From Hemibagrus wyckioides (Eukaryota; Chordata; Actinopteri; Siluriformes; Bagridae), in contig NC_080717.1 in NCBI RefSeq assembly GCF_019097595.1, forward strand, positions 2,949,501 through 3,013,500: 64,000 bases of DNA. Reading direction: 5' to 3'. Every line of letters begins with the position of its first letter. The stretch's first letter is position 1. The notes beneath the pieces were generated by a model, which saw nothing but the letters and a program-made list of their open reading frames with translations, did not search any database and was not told the origin of the DNA. Both the position numbers and the translations under genes were made by a program. Below, in pieces: positions 1 to 11,127 of the stretch.

Positions 1-7
1 AGTCAGG

Positions 8-10
<3 letters not shown>

Positions 11-42
<32 letters not shown>
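11..42. repeat. (GA)n microsatellite
   Basis: Sixteen uninterrupted GA dinucleotides at the very start of the window. Confidence 0.97.
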
Positions 43-44
<2 letters not shown>

Positions 45-85
45 ACATGTGTAGAAAATCCACTACTCACCTATTTGGTTCACTT

Positions 86-200
86 AGAATAAGATACACA
101 GGCCACGCCTCTTTTAATTAGACACAGGTACATAAGCCACACCTCTTTTACTTAGACAGAGGTACATAAGCCACACCTCTTTTACTTAGGTACACAGCCA
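86..200. repeat. Short 34-bp tandem repeat, about 3 copies
   Basis: Three successive units share the core GCCACACCTCTTTTACTTAG, each followed by a version of ACAGAGGTACATAA. The first copy has GCCACGCC and TTAATTAG variants. The array runs directly into the 27-bp minisatellite. Confidence 0.85.
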
Positions 201-202
201 CC

Positions 203-532
203 AAACTGAGAGTGTCATTCTCTGGGACCAAACTGGGAGTGTCATTCTCTGGGACCAAACTGGGAGTGTCATTCTCTGGGACCAAATTGGGAGTGTCCTT
301 CTCCGAGACCAAACTTGGACTGTCCTTTTCACAGACCAAACTGGCACGTTCTTCTCTGGAATCAAACTGGGACTATCCTTCTCTAGTACCAAACTGGGAC
401 TATCCTTCTCTAGTACCAAACTGGGACTATCCTTCTCTAGTACCAAACTGGGACTATCCTTCTCTGGGATAAAACTAGGACTGTCCTTCATCTTTCTCTG
501 GTACCAAACTGGGAATGTCATTTTCTGGTATG
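203..532. repeat. 27-bp minisatellite, about 12 copies
   Basis: Units combine ACCAAACTGGGA, then GTGTCATTCTCT or CTATCCTTCTCT, then GGG or AGT. The left half is of the GTGTCATT type and the right half of the CTATCCTT type, so two variants were amplified in separate blocks. The 27-bp period is a multiple of three and contains no stop in some frames. This explains the open frames on both strands (about 110 aa on minus, 86 aa on plus), which are periodic with no recognisable domain and are not called as genes. Confidence 0.93.
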
Positions 533-1011
533 TAACTCATTGTGCTCTAAACGAATTCTAAACAAAATAAACGACTGCATGCTGAAAATGTCTGTCGCTG
601 AAATTGTGTCCACACTTAATGGGCAGATTTGTGATGTAAAACTGATTCCCTAAAGCCTGCTTGTACAAGTTTTTGAACATAATTAAGCAGCTTCTGCAAT
701 AGAAACATGAAAACCATTTCTCAACCATATGCACTGACAGATTAGTAAATTAAGTCTACTATAAACTGTCAGCTTTCATTTAGAGCTTGTTATTCAGACA
801 GTCTCTCTCTATCTGTCTCTCTCTCGTTCTCTCTATTCCTTGTTCTGTGCTACCTAATTAAAAAGAAATAGTTTAAGTGTATTTTTTGTTTTGAAGAAAA
901 AGAAATATTTTGTCCTTTCGTCCTAATTTTCCCCCTTTCTTCCATTACTGTTCTCTGACTTTCTTTGAGATCCATTTTGGCCAATAATTTCTAAAGGCTG
1001 CAAAAGGTTTG
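533..1011. other. Unique AT-rich sequence, no feature seen
   Basis: No periodicity, coding signal or known mobile element recognised. Only a short CT-rich patch near 800-835 stands out. Confidence 0.5.
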
Positions 1012-1062
1012 TATATATATATATATATATATATATATAATGTGTGTGTGTGTGTGTGTGTG
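1012..1062. repeat. Compound (AT)n(TG)n microsatellite
   Basis: An AT run to about 1039 is followed directly by eleven TG dinucleotides. Confidence 0.95.
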
Positions 1063-1375
1063 ACACCCTCGTCTGTATTTACAGCCATATGCAGGTTTAA
1101 TCAATAATTCTCACCTCTCTGAAACTCCAGACGAACGGAACTGACGTGTCCAGAGCCGTGATTCTCTCAGCAGCAGCTCTCTAAACTCTCAAAACTCTAA
1201 TGCACTTTCATTTCACTGAGTGCACCAAGGACGGGACTGTAATTCATCACCACGCCTGTGGAGAACATCAGGCTGTAACATGAAGAGCAAGTTAGATAAC
1301 ACACACACACACACTCACAGTGAGTTAACAAACTATACTGTCGAGACTTAGGAATGAGCTGCTGAAGGAAGGGAA

Positions 1376-1379
<4 letters not shown>
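1063..1379. other. Unique sequence, no feature seen
   Basis: Mixed composition with a short CA run near 1300-1315. Nothing else recognised. Confidence 0.5.
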
Positions 1380-1428
<49 letters not shown>

Positions 1429-1429
1429 A
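1380..1429. repeat. (AAAG)n microsatellite
   Basis: About twelve tetranucleotide units, purine-only on the plus strand. Confidence 0.96.
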
Positions 1430-1477
1430 TAAGGGGGAATAAGGTAGCATCCTTGGAGAAGCAGGTGGATGAACTGT

Positions 1478-1665
1478 AGTGAATGCTCTGGGTTCCTGTT
1501 CAGAAGGTCAGTGGTTCATGTCACTCACACTCTTGTTATGCTTTTGAACATGGTCCTTAACCTTCTCAGTTCTGCACCTTATCATGGCTGACCCTGTGCC
1601 CTGACCCTGTGCCCTGACCCCAGCTTCAGAACCAGTGCGAGACCTGTGAAGAACTTTGCTGTAAC
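1478..1665 (+). mobile_element. Degraded tRNA-derived SINE
   Basis: The order of segments matches other SINEs in this window (16318, 17972 and 20065): a head ending GCTCTGGGTT, a B-box-like AGTGGTTCATGTC, CCTTAACC, then ATCATGGCTGACCCTGTGC and a CTGACCCCAGCTTC motif. ACCCTGTGCCCTG is tandemly doubled at 1591-1618. The internal CCAAGCTGCCAC segment is lost and the copy is diverged, so it is old. The family resembles a SINE common in catfish genomes; I cannot confirm its name. Confidence 0.65.
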
Positions 1666-2185
1666 GTGTACCTTCTTCTTAAATTACCAGGAGAATGCTT
1701 GATGGCTTTGTGAGAAGGTTTCCACTGCACTCTTCAGCTGTACTGAAGCGAGGCTTGTACCAACCGCAGAACCTTCTCTCGCTTCCATGAGCACTGTAAA
1801 TCAAGGTGTTAACGCTAACCTGCCACATTAGTGTGAGTTTTAGCATACACTCCAGCTCAGAGTAATGAGAAACAGCTGCTGAACAGACAAAGGCTAAAAC
1901 CCCAACATGAGGTCAGATCTGTTCTCCAGGTCAAAAGTCAGCAAGTGGACACACACACACACTCTCTGACCTCACACACACTCTGACCAGATCAGTGTGC
2001 TAAAAGACTCATTTCAGCCTTTTAGCAGGAGTGTGATTTATAGCAGAGCAAAGTACACTTAGCTTAGCCATTTGTTAGCATGTTTAAGCTAGCAGTGTGT
2101 TTGTAATACCTGTGGTACTTCAGCAGCTACATTAACTCTGCTACTTGTTAGGGCTATCTCTTTCTTCACGAGCAAAATGTTATTT
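1666..2185. other. Unique sequence, no feature seen
   Basis: Contains short CA patches near 1950-1982. No coding or mobile-element signal recognised. Confidence 0.5.
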
Positions 2186-2244
2186 ATTTGTTTGTTTGTT
2201 TGTTTGTTTACACACAACAGAAAGAAAGAAAGAAAGAAAGAAAG
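2186..2244. repeat. (TTTG)n and (AAAG)n microsatellites
   Basis: TTTG repeats at about 2186-2209 and AAAG repeats at 2219-2244, separated by a ten-base ACACACAACA-type spacer. Confidence 0.93.
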
Positions 2245-2967
2245 GTCTTAGTTTTGTATTTTATTTTATTTATTAGGTGTTAATTTATTAATGCTAGTTT
2301 GTGTATTTGTTAGAGTGTTTATGCTAGCATTTTAATTGCTAGTTTTATGCTAGGTTTAATTTAGTGTTTATTTTTTTTTTTGTGTTAATATTTGCTAGTT
2401 TGTTTTCTGTTAGCGTTTATATACTAGTCCTGCTACTGCAGCGGCGTTTATATGCTAGTCATGCTACTGTTTTGGTTTTTCACTTTTTACTATTATTATG
2501 CTACATTGTCCATTTGCTAGTGTTTTTATGCTAGATGCGCTAATCCAGCACTTACAATTGTTGCTATTGCAGCATTAATGCTAATTAAAGTCTTTCCATT
2601 AGCCATGCTACTTTAGTAGTTACACATTGTACAGCTTTCTGGACTTAGTCCTAGCTTTTTGAGTTTTTTTAAAAAAAAAATGTGTGTAGCGTTACAAACA
2701 TAACGCTTTGTGCATTACCTCGACCTGACACAGCTGATTGAAGTCAGGATGACTTGGTCATCTTTAAAACAGAGAATCGGGATCATCCGGGCTCATCCAG
2801 AACGTTCCCTCTGGAAGAGGAAGAGCTCGGTGATGGAGCAGATACATGGCAGGAGGAGAGGAGAAGATGGATACCAGGCTCATATCTCAAAGAGACATGT
2901 AGGTCAGATCGCATCCAGAATCTTCTGCTCGCCATATGGCACACCCTGGGTCCACAGTGCATTACGC
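2245..2967. other. AT-rich block enriched in TTAGC/GCTAG words
   Basis: From about 2270 to 2640 phrases such as TGCTAGT, TTATGCTAG and TGTTAGCG recur roughly every 25-40 bases. This could be a decayed tandem repeat, but spacing is irregular. 2700-2967 is unique sequence and its open frames have no recognisable domain. Confidence 0.4.
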
Positions 2968-2974
2968 CACACAC

Positions 2975-3016
<42 letters not shown>

Positions 3017-3025
3017 ACACACACA
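2968..3025. repeat. (CA)n microsatellite
   Basis: About 29 CA units with single interruptions (CG at 2979, AT at 3011). Confidence 0.95.
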
Positions 3026-3666
3026 AATGTTGGCCATTATTCAACACAGCCATGTACAATCTGCTGTAGGTGTTAGAGCTAAGCATAGATTTGTAATTAA
3101 TTTTTATTCCTCTGCACACGGTTATACTTAGCCCCATTTTCAAATAGTGAGCTTCATCATTATTCAATTAAAATCAATTTAATTTAAATCATTTATAGAT
3201 TTGGGTTAGAAAAAAATAAAATTCAGAGAATAAACTAAGGTAAAAAATTTAAATAGCAAGAAAAGTTTCCTGCTAAAAAGTTTAAAAGAAAGAAAACATT
3301 CTGTCTATAGACATTTATAGCTAGCTATCTACGCTTTCTCCCAATTTTATTTTTTTAATATTTACCTTTTTTTTTTTTTTTTTGCTCTAACCCACCTTTG
3401 AACCTACCTCTACTGACATACTGAAACTGGAGACTCCTTCCACCTCCTTACAAAATTCATTCAAGAAATATATATGTTAGAGATTGTTTCTGTAATATGT
3501 ATATATTTTTATTTTGTTTACATTTATTGTTGTTTTTGTTGTATCTTTTGTTGCCTTCTTGACCAGGTCACTCTGATAAATTTAACCTTATAAATCTTTT
3601 TAGCGTAATTAAATAAAAGTTGCTTTAATCATTATTAGAGATCCGATATGATGCATATATATATAC
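3026..3666. other. AT-rich sequence with a dispersed-repeat fragment
   Basis: ACTGAAACTGGAGACTCC at about 3419-3440 recurs near 54290-54310, so a short dispersed repeat is present here. A T homopolymer lies at 3367-3382. Nothing else recognised. Confidence 0.45.
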
Positions 3667-4120
3667 ACAGCTCTGGAATAAAATAAGAGAGCCCAATCTC
3701 CAGACTTGAACCTTATTGGAAACCTCTGGAATGTCATCAAGAGGAAGATGGATGGTCACAAACCATCAAGTAAAGCTGAGCTGTTTGCTTTTTTTGCCAA
3801 AAGAGTGGTATAAATTTCCCCAACAGCAATGTGAGAAACTGGTGGAGATCATGGAGCCAAAACTCATGCAGATCAGAGTTATTCCACCAAATACTGATCT
3901 CTTAATGTTATTTAGCTGAAACATTAACACAAATTATTTGCATTTTGTTTTATTTGAGTTATTAAAGCTCTGCAAATACTGCATGATCTCAGTTATTTCA
4001 ATGTGTTGTCATTTCCTCTAAATAACAATAGTTATATTTTGATTTTAGGAGAAATATTGTCAGCAGTTCACAAAAAATGAATCAAAACTGTTCATCTCAC
4101 CAATACATGAACCTGGAAGA
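3667..4120 (+). pseudogene. Internally deleted Tc1/mariner-like transposon relic
   Basis: A terminus beginning ACAGCTCTGGAATAAA is followed almost at once by the transposase C-terminal segment. At 3700-3760 one frame reads PDLNLIGNLWNVIKRKMDG, matching the conserved PDLNPIENLW-type motif of DD34E transposases. The third catalytic acidic residue is glycine here. The N-terminal DNA-binding domains and the first two catalytic aspartates are missing, and a stop lies about 20 codons on. The 3' part resembles the non-coding end of the same family. Role: none, a dead copy. Confidence 0.75.
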
Positions 4121-5100
4121 AAAAAACATTTTTTTTTTTTTCCCATAAATATATACATAAATACATAAATATATATATGTGTGTATGTATATAAAAGGAT
4201 TTTCTTAAAAAAGCCTCTAAATATCTGCACATCTGTTGTTTAGGATATTTATGTACAAATGGCAGAAAGAAGTGTAAAGATATTCATTTATTGCTTGTTA
4301 ATTATTTTAACAGCTTCATTAACCCAAACTTTAGAAGTATTTTCAGAATGTGTTTTTACACCATATGCTCCAAATCACTGTTCTCTTTTCCACCTGCTTC
4401 AAAAAGTGAATTTATGAGAGTTTAATAATTCAGTGCCGGAGACCAGAGGTGAAACCTGGGGAAAAAAAGTCACCTAAGCCCTGACAGCTGCAGCGGTGAG
4501 TGTTTCTGACTCGTTTCTGACTCTGTGGATCGGAGTCATTTCTCTATCTAAAAGAAAACCAGATCTGGTGTTGACATGTGTGACTTATGTCATAATTTAT
4601 TGGCAAAAAAAAAAATGTGTTCTCACTTGTCAAGATATTCCGAAATTTGTCAGAATAAACTGCTAATGAGGCGTTGGGGAGCTGAAAGAGTCAATTCTCA
4701 TTGCTCAGATGATTCATAAGACTGGATTAGTCGAATAAAGAGCGGAGAGCCGAGAGATTTAACCCTGAACGTTATGTATGTCTGGGGGTGGGGGTGGTGG
4801 TGGTGGTGGTGGGGGTTTTTTCTAGGTAAATGATCAGTGATGCTCCAGCAGTGCATCCTGAAGTGCTTTATTCCTCTTATACAACAGAAAACAATTAAAA
4901 TGATCCAATGTATGACTTTGTATTTTTCTTTAATGTCTAGAGTTAATGTAAAACTACATAGCTCTGTCTTTATACCTACATTAGTAGCTATAAACAGTAG
5001 TTCCCTCATCAACCCTTTTTAGTTTTTTTTGGTCTCCTTACCAAATAGTATAAACTCCTAGAAAACTAGTTAGAAAACTTAAACAAACAGCAAAAAAAAA
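4121..5100. other. AT-rich sequence, mostly featureless
   Basis: Contains poly-T/A runs and short AT microsatellites near 4145-4185. The G-rich patch at 4783-4815 is listed separately. No coding signal. Confidence 0.5.
4783..4815 (+). repeat. G-rich GGT tract
   Basis: Two five-G runs separated by T, six GGT-type steps, then another five-G run. The plus strand could form a G-quadruplex from the three long runs plus a GG pair. This is inference only. Confidence 0.6.
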
Positions 5101-5170
5101 TAATATTATATCACAGTCCTGTTGAATTCTCCATTCTGATTGGTCAGAAGATGTTTTCTATCTATAGATA
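5101..5170. repeat. Dispersed repeat fragment, copy 1
   Basis: TCACAGTCCTGTTGAATTCT followed by CTGATTGGTCAGAAGATGTT is nearly repeated at 5749-5793, and in shorter form near 54228-54250. It resembles a repeat I recall as common in catfish-type genomes; class unknown. Confidence 0.55.
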
Positions 5171-5280
5171 TTTAGAATTATTTATTTACTTCCTTCGCCA
5201 GACTCCTCCCCTGTACTTTTTTTTAGACAGATATCACAGCTTTGTACGTACCTTTTCAGAAACGTTAAATCTTTACCTCT

Positions 5281-5690
5281 GAATACAGAGGAACCTCGGC
5301 ACATTTTATGGATTTTCGCCTAAAGAATTGAAATTTTGCAAGGAATTTCCATCGGCATATGAAACATTTCCAGCATACAAATGAACCGAACCGAACCCCG
5401 GCTAGGTCGCGTGTACGTCTGGGAGTCGTTCAAAAATTGTTAGTGTCAGTGGAAAGCCAAGCGAAGCCAGTTTACAAATTTATTTTTCAGTCAGTGAAAG
5501 CTGTTAGGAAAAAGTCAACCCATGATACCGACGTTTCCTTCGTCAAGTGTTCAAAAGCTTGGTGAGTTTTCGAGTGTTTTTTTGTTGACGGATTGGTGGA
5601 GTGGGCGGTCTGTTCTATTTTTAGCCCGAGCTTGGTGGCACGACTTCCTGTGAGGAGCCTTGACCTGGAATGCTTAGCTTGGGTCAGTTC
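5281..5690. repeat. Possible MITE or dispersed repeat
   Basis: Begins near AATACAGAGGAACCTCGGCA, a start I associate with a family of non-autonomous fish elements, and continues with ATACAAATGAACCGAACCGAA. A 68-codon open frame (5359-5565) lies inside but matches no domain I know. Ends and target duplication were not found, so the assignment is tentative. Confidence 0.35.
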
Positions 5691-5741
5691 TTTTTTTTTT
5701 GCATGTTAGAAAACGTAATTTATTTCACATTTAATTTATTT

Positions 5742-5885
5742 AGTGTTACATCACAGCGCTGTTGAATCCTCGACTCTCATTGGTCAGAAGGTGTTAATAA
5801 TCTTGAGTAACAGCGCCTCAGCTCCAAATCATGGGTTTACATCGACACGCTCGTTCTGTTGCTATGGTAACAGTGTACACAGGGA
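5742..5885. repeat. Dispersed repeat fragment, copy 2
   Basis: Longer copy of the repeat at 5101: TCACAGCGCTGTTGAATCCT, then CTCATTGGTCAGAAGGTGTT, and a tail containing TTGCTATGGTAACAGTG. The two copies are in the same orientation about 640 bp apart. Confidence 0.55.
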
Positions 5886-6145
5886 CTTGATAAAAATGTG
5901 TGATATCACTTCAGTCATATGGCGAAGTTTCACTTCCCTTTTTCACTTCCTTTAGGATTTCGCAGAGGTTTTTTTTTATCTCTTGGGATTGTTTCAGCCA
6001 AAAAATGGTTAGCAAAACTTCCAATGCAACTTCATTTTTTACATTTTTTTGAGAAAATCACAGGAAAATCAGGATTTTTTTTAACTCCTAACCCTGAATT
6101 CATATTTCTAATGATTTTCTATGATAGCTGTATTTTAATAAAGTC

Positions 6146-6147
6146 TG

Positions 6148-6216
<69 letters not shown>
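6146..6216. repeat. (CTAT)n microsatellite
   Basis: About 18 perfect tetranucleotide units. Open frames reading YLSI repeats here are artefacts of the period. Confidence 0.97.
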
Positions 6217-7144
6217 TCCACACGTGAATCTTACAAGATTTTGGCTGAACACACAGTGTGATGATGTCTGTCTTTCTATCGTTCTCTCTCTATCTATCTT
6301 TTATTTCTTTTAGGTCTATGCGTTTTATATCTTCTACATTTCTCTTTTAGACTGTATTAGGCAGAAGAATGATCTCAGAGCCAAACCTGAAGTGAAGGAT
6401 GGAGAGAAAAAGAGAGCGAGGGAGAGAGAAAGAGAGGAAAGGAGTGAGCAAGCACTCTTAAAGTGATTGTGTTTTCTCCTCAGGGTCCTGTTCTGGCCTT
6501 CCCGGGAAACCGTGCACAATTATGACTGCTGACGGGTTCGAGTCCGTCTGAAGTCGATGTCTTTATCAAAATAAAGTGCCGCTCCATTAGCGCTGAGCCG
6601 AACGGACGAGTGCAGAGTGAAAATTGGGTTGGGGGACCGATATTACCGAAATTCTGTGTGTGTGTGTGTGTGGTTATAAATACACACGGACTTCTCCGCA
6701 GGATGAGAACAAGTTCTAAACTTGACCAGATGTTTCCTGCTGGACTTTTCTGTAATATATACTAATAAGATTACAGCAAAAAATAAAAAAAAAACCCTCC
6801 TACGTATTCTATTAGCCAGCGTGTGTAAGTACACGTCTATACGTTGATAGCATAATGGAAGTGCATTTATTATTTTATAACGGTTACAGTAAGGCTCGTG
6901 TGTCAGCCTGTTAGCTGCTACGCAGATGCTTTCTCTTTATGATTATTTAAAATGAAGTAGTTAACGCTTCCATAATTATATCAGGTCATTTTAACATTTC
7001 CGGGAAGAACTTTTAAGAGAAGTTGCTGAGAGAGAATGAGACAGACGGAGATGTAAAGAATGAATAAGATCGTCTGAGACAGAGAGACAAGAAAGAACCA
7101 GAGGAAGAAATGGTAAAGTTTCGGTCACAAATGAATCGACTCTC
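6217..7144. other. Unique sequence, no gene seen
   Basis: A purine-rich stretch lies at 6400-6450 and a short TG run at 6657-6671. Neither strand shows a supported exon. Confidence 0.5.
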
Positions 7145-7220
7145 TGAATCGTTTTCTGTGAATCGTTTTCTGTGAATCGTTTTCTGTGAATCGTTTTCTG
7201 TGAATCGTTTTCTGTGAATA
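7145..7220. repeat. 14-bp tandem repeat, about 5 copies
   Basis: GAATCGTTTTCTGT is repeated just over five times with almost no change, indicating recent amplification. The 14-bp period cycles through all frames and gives a 14-residue repeat on the minus strand, which is not a gene. Confidence 0.95.
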
Positions 7221-8191
7221 CGCAAGCCGGTTCTGGCACAGCGTCCCTCTTGCGATGTATCTGAATCAAAAAATCCCTCTGTAGAAACATATTTTCCAAC
7301 ATCTGACTTGTTTGTTAGCGTAAATTATTCATCTTTCAGTAAGCAACTCCTGGTCAGAGACGTGTTTGCTTATGGTAATTAAATCTGATTAGATACAGCG
7401 CTGAAATGTGTCATCATTTATTAGTGAAAAGCTCACTTTTTTTCTGATTTAGAACAAAATAACAGCAATAATGAGTCATTTGGTAGCTGAAAGAGTCGAC
7501 TCTTCCAGGTGAGTCGAGTCAAACGATTTGACTTGCTCGACGAATTAAAAGAAAAAGAAGGAAAGGGAAGGGGAGTGTGAATGAGAAGAGAAAGGGAAAT
7601 AAATGATTAAAGGAACACATTATGAATAAAATTACATCATACATAAACGCCGGATCTATAAATACAAACAGTTTTTCAGGTTCTAAGAAGAACCTTATTT
7701 TTTACCTTAAAAAAGAACCTTTTCTGGTTAGTGATTCTTTAACAGTGTGCTTTTGTTGTTGCTGAAATAATTTAAATATTTTATTTTTTATATATAAAAA
7801 ATATAATATTTTTTCTAATAGCAAAGTCACATAATTGTAATATTTATAGTTTATCTTATTTATTTATTTATTTATTTTCCCAGTGTCCCGAGATCGAACG
7901 AACAAATCGATTCTGAGTCATCTATATCACTCTAAATGCACAGATGTTAATATTTCTGACAACATCTGCTTTTTTAGTAAAAGTTCTTGCTCATAAAAGT
8001 CTGTATGCTCGCGCCATAAATAAAATAAATAAAACATCTAAATGAATATGATTTAATGAAAGAAAAGTAAGGAGAGAAAACAGAACAGCGAGCAAGACTT
8101 CGAGAATGAAAGTGTGAAAGAACAAAAGATAAAAAGAGGAGGAATGAAAGAGAAAGAAAGAAAAATATTATGAAAGAAATATTGACTGACA

Positions 8192-8196
<5 letters not shown>
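7221..8196. other. AT-rich sequence, no gene seen
   Basis: Contains a TTTA run near 7857-7876 and purine-rich sequence from 8040 to 8196. The GAGTCGACTC-type words near 7493-7520 resemble a motif seen in several fish repeats. Confidence 0.45.

Positions 8197-8229
<33 letters not shown>
8197..8229. repeat. (GA)n microsatellite
   Basis: Sixteen GA units. Confidence 0.96.
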
Positions 8230-8230
<1 letters not shown>

Positions 8231-8341
8231 AATCACTCTACAAAAATTAATACCTTTGATCTTTGTCTCCATGGCAACACCAACAGGCCTGATTTGGACC
8301 TTAATCTCTTTTAATGTGAAATGTTTGTTAGCACCCTTTTC

Positions 8342-8600
<259 letters not shown>

Positions 8601-9796
8601 GCATCACAAATTGTCTCTTCCTCACACACCCGTCACTGATTTCCATCTTCAAATAGTCGCTGTCGTTTTTTTTTTTTTGAAAAGAAAAGAACAAAAATCT
8701 GCTCCGTTTCCTGAATCCACGTCTGCTGCTGTTTGCTGTTTGTTGGTTATTTTCTTCTGCCATCTGGAAGTTTGTCTTTCTTGTTGCAGTTACGTCATGC
8801 ACAGGTAGGTGTGTGTGTGGGAGGGGTTAGGACACAGCGTGTGATTGGACACACCGGTCGGTTGCTTGCGTCCGTGATGGCGATGAATTTGGTGAGTCGG
8901 GTATTTAATGAGTTTTTTTTGTTACACATTTTATTGGTTGTGTTAATGATGTGATGTTCTGTGTGTAATGATGCTACAACTGTCTGAGGAAGACTTTTAC
9001 TCCTTTTTTGAGGGGTAAAATCATCCAATCAGCCGGGTTTAATTAGTATTTGGTTGGAATTCGTCTGTTTGTGGTGGCCTGAAAAAACGTAAACATGCTT
9101 TTGTGCTAGAAAATGTTCCTATTTGCGCTAATCATCTCTCATCAATGTCGTATTAGCTTTGTTAACTTTCTTCCAGAAAGAGTTTAAAATCACTCTATGC
9201 GCTTAGACTTCCAATATCCCACTCTTTAGCTAGCTAAGCTAACCGTTTTGTTCCACTCACTTAGCTAGCTAGCAAAAATCCATGCTTCGTTATAGTTCAT
9301 ATTAGCACAATTCCTTCACTGTTTAGCCAAACTGTGTCTATACACCTTGACAAATATGGATGCTGCGAATGAATTAGATTTTAATTTAGTTACTAAGACT
9401 AAGAGCAGATTAAGAACGGCTAACATCAGCTGCTTAGCATTGTTAAGAGCTGTCAATTGTTAAACGAGTCATTTGTAGAAGAGTGTAAAGACTGACGATT
9501 CATGCTGATGATGACAGCATGTCATCACACCTGTCTAATAAGCAGCTGAGGTTCACACATCTGAGAGGAACATAAAACCTCGCTGTTCCTATAGGAACCA
9601 CAGAAAGGATTTTTTGTGTGTGGGTTTCTTTGTTTTGATTTTGTCCCTTGGTTTTTTCCAGAATTTGAACAAATTTTATTTAAAAAATTCTTGGTGTTGG
9701 TGATTGGATTGCTGAGATATCAGAGGAATAAAACACCACAAGATGTATAGGAAAAGTCAGCAACTCTGCTCAAAAGCTCAACATTCAATGCTGCCA
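8601..9796. other. Largely unique sequence, no gene seen
   Basis: Includes a stretch rich in GCTAGCTAAGC-type words (9220-9270). Short open frames show no recognisable domain. Confidence 0.45.
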
Positions 9797-10330
9797 TTTT
9801 ATTTGTGTAGCAAAGCAGATTTACAGAAATACAAACATCCATCCATCCATTGTCTATATCCGCTTTATTCCTAATTAGGGTCACGGGGATCTGCTGGAGA
9901 AAGGCAGGGGTACACCCTGGACAGGTCACCGGTCCATCACAGGGCCACACATATAGTCAGACAACCACCCACACTCACACTCACTCCTATGGGCAATATT
10001 GAATTACCAATAAACTTAATGTACATGTTTTTGGACTGTGGGAGGAAACCGGAGTACCCGGAGTAAACCCATGCAGGCACGGGGAGAACATGCAAGGAAG
10101 AAAGGCCCCTGCCTGTTCGAACCCAGGACCTTCTTCTCGAACCACTAAGCCACCGTGCTGCCCCAGAAATACAAACATTTATTTATTTTTAAACCTAAGG
10201 AGAAAGCCAGAGGTGATATTGGTAAATGAGAAGATATGAGGAAGAAACCTTGAGAGGAACCAAGGAGACTCAAAAAGGAACCTCATCATTATTTGGGTGA
10301 TAAGAGTGTGATTATAATAATTTTAGTTTC
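9797..10330 (-). mobile_element. Retroposon copy split by a SINE
   Basis: The left part (9797-9838) contains TTTATTTGTGTAGC and GCAAAGCAGATTTACAGAAA. The right part (10179-10330) contains GAGAAGCCAGAGGTGA-like sequence, GAAACCTTGAGAGGAACCA and AACCTCATCATTATTTGGGTGA. The same order occurs in copies at 10811 and 19526 and, on the other strand, at 55712. On the copy at 55712 the GAATTGAATTGAAT tail marks the 3' end, so this copy is on the minus strand. I know this as a widespread fish retroposon (SINE or LINE 3' end) but cannot name it. Confidence 0.7.
9839..10163 (-). mobile_element. tRNA-derived SINE with perfect 15-bp target duplication
   Basis: Read on the minus strand it starts with a tRNA-like head (A-box-like GTGGCTTAGTGG, B-box-like GGGTTCGAACAGG). 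It continues with the fish SINE phrase CATGTTCTCCCCGTGC and CTCCGGTTTCCTCCCACAGT, and ends in an (ATGG)n tail, seen as CCATCCATCCAT on plus. CAGAAATACAAACAT occurs at both 9824-9838 and 10164-10178, a perfect 15-bp duplication. It is about 325 bp, probably near full length, and sits inside the retroposon at 9797-10330. It contains no coding region. Confidence 0.9.
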
Positions 10331-10810
10331 TATAACTGTATATAGTCAAGCGGAGTGCTTTATTACTAAACTACACAAACCAAATAAGCGACAACAAATG
10401 TTCCAACCATCACTGTGGAAAACAAATCCCTTAATCACCAACAAAAACACTTAAATAAACAATCGGCTGGAGAATTTATTTATTAATTAATTTATGTATT
10501 TATTTATTCATTAATTTAATTATATATATTTTTTAAAACTATTTTTATTTTATTTATTTATTTTTTTATTCTTTCATTTTTTTGTCATTGATTGAATACA
10601 TATTAATCAGTATCATTTTTTTTTTTAAATCACCAATTAATAAGTTTTAAATGAACTTTATTTACTTTATTATCTTGGGTACTGTTGTACACACAGTGTA
10701 CATAATTCACATATATTGTACACAAATATTTATATTCTTACATTCTTATATTTCTTAGTTTCCTTTTCATCTTCATTTATAGATCTTACACACACACATA
10801 CTGTATATTA
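10331..10810. other. Very AT-rich sequence, no feature seen
   Basis: ATTTATTT-type low-complexity sequence dominates 10470-10620. Nothing coding. Confidence 0.5.
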
Positions 10811-11085
10811 AATATCAATTTAATTTAATTTAATTTAATTGTACAGCATGTTTAATAATGGATATTGTCTCCAAGCAGCTTTAAAGATATATAGAAATAT
10901 ACAATACAGTTGATAAAGTTATTATTTATCTTATCATTTATCCCTAATGAGAAGCCTGAGGTGAGGAAAAACTCCCTGAGATGATGTGAGGAAAAATCCT
11001 TGAGCGGAACCAGGCTCAGAAGGGAACCTCATCCTCATTTAGGTGACACTGAACACTAAATAATGTAAATGTTGATAATGTTTCT
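10811..11085 (-). mobile_element. Retroposon, second copy
   Basis: Begins on plus with (AATTT)n, the complement of the element's tail. Then come AATAATGGATATTGTCTCCA, AAGCAGCTTTAAAGA, CCCTAATGAGAAGCCTGAGG, AAAAACTCCCTGAGATGA and CATCCTCATTTAGGTGACAC. Same family and orientation as the copies at 9797 and 19526. Confidence 0.75.
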
Positions 11086-11127
11086 TCAATACTCTATAGT
11101 CAGCATTGTACAATAGCTCACCTGTGT

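Noticed and set aside
6525..6550. GGGTTCGAGTCCGTC as a tRNA B box
   Set aside because: No A box, cloverleaf or SINE body around it.
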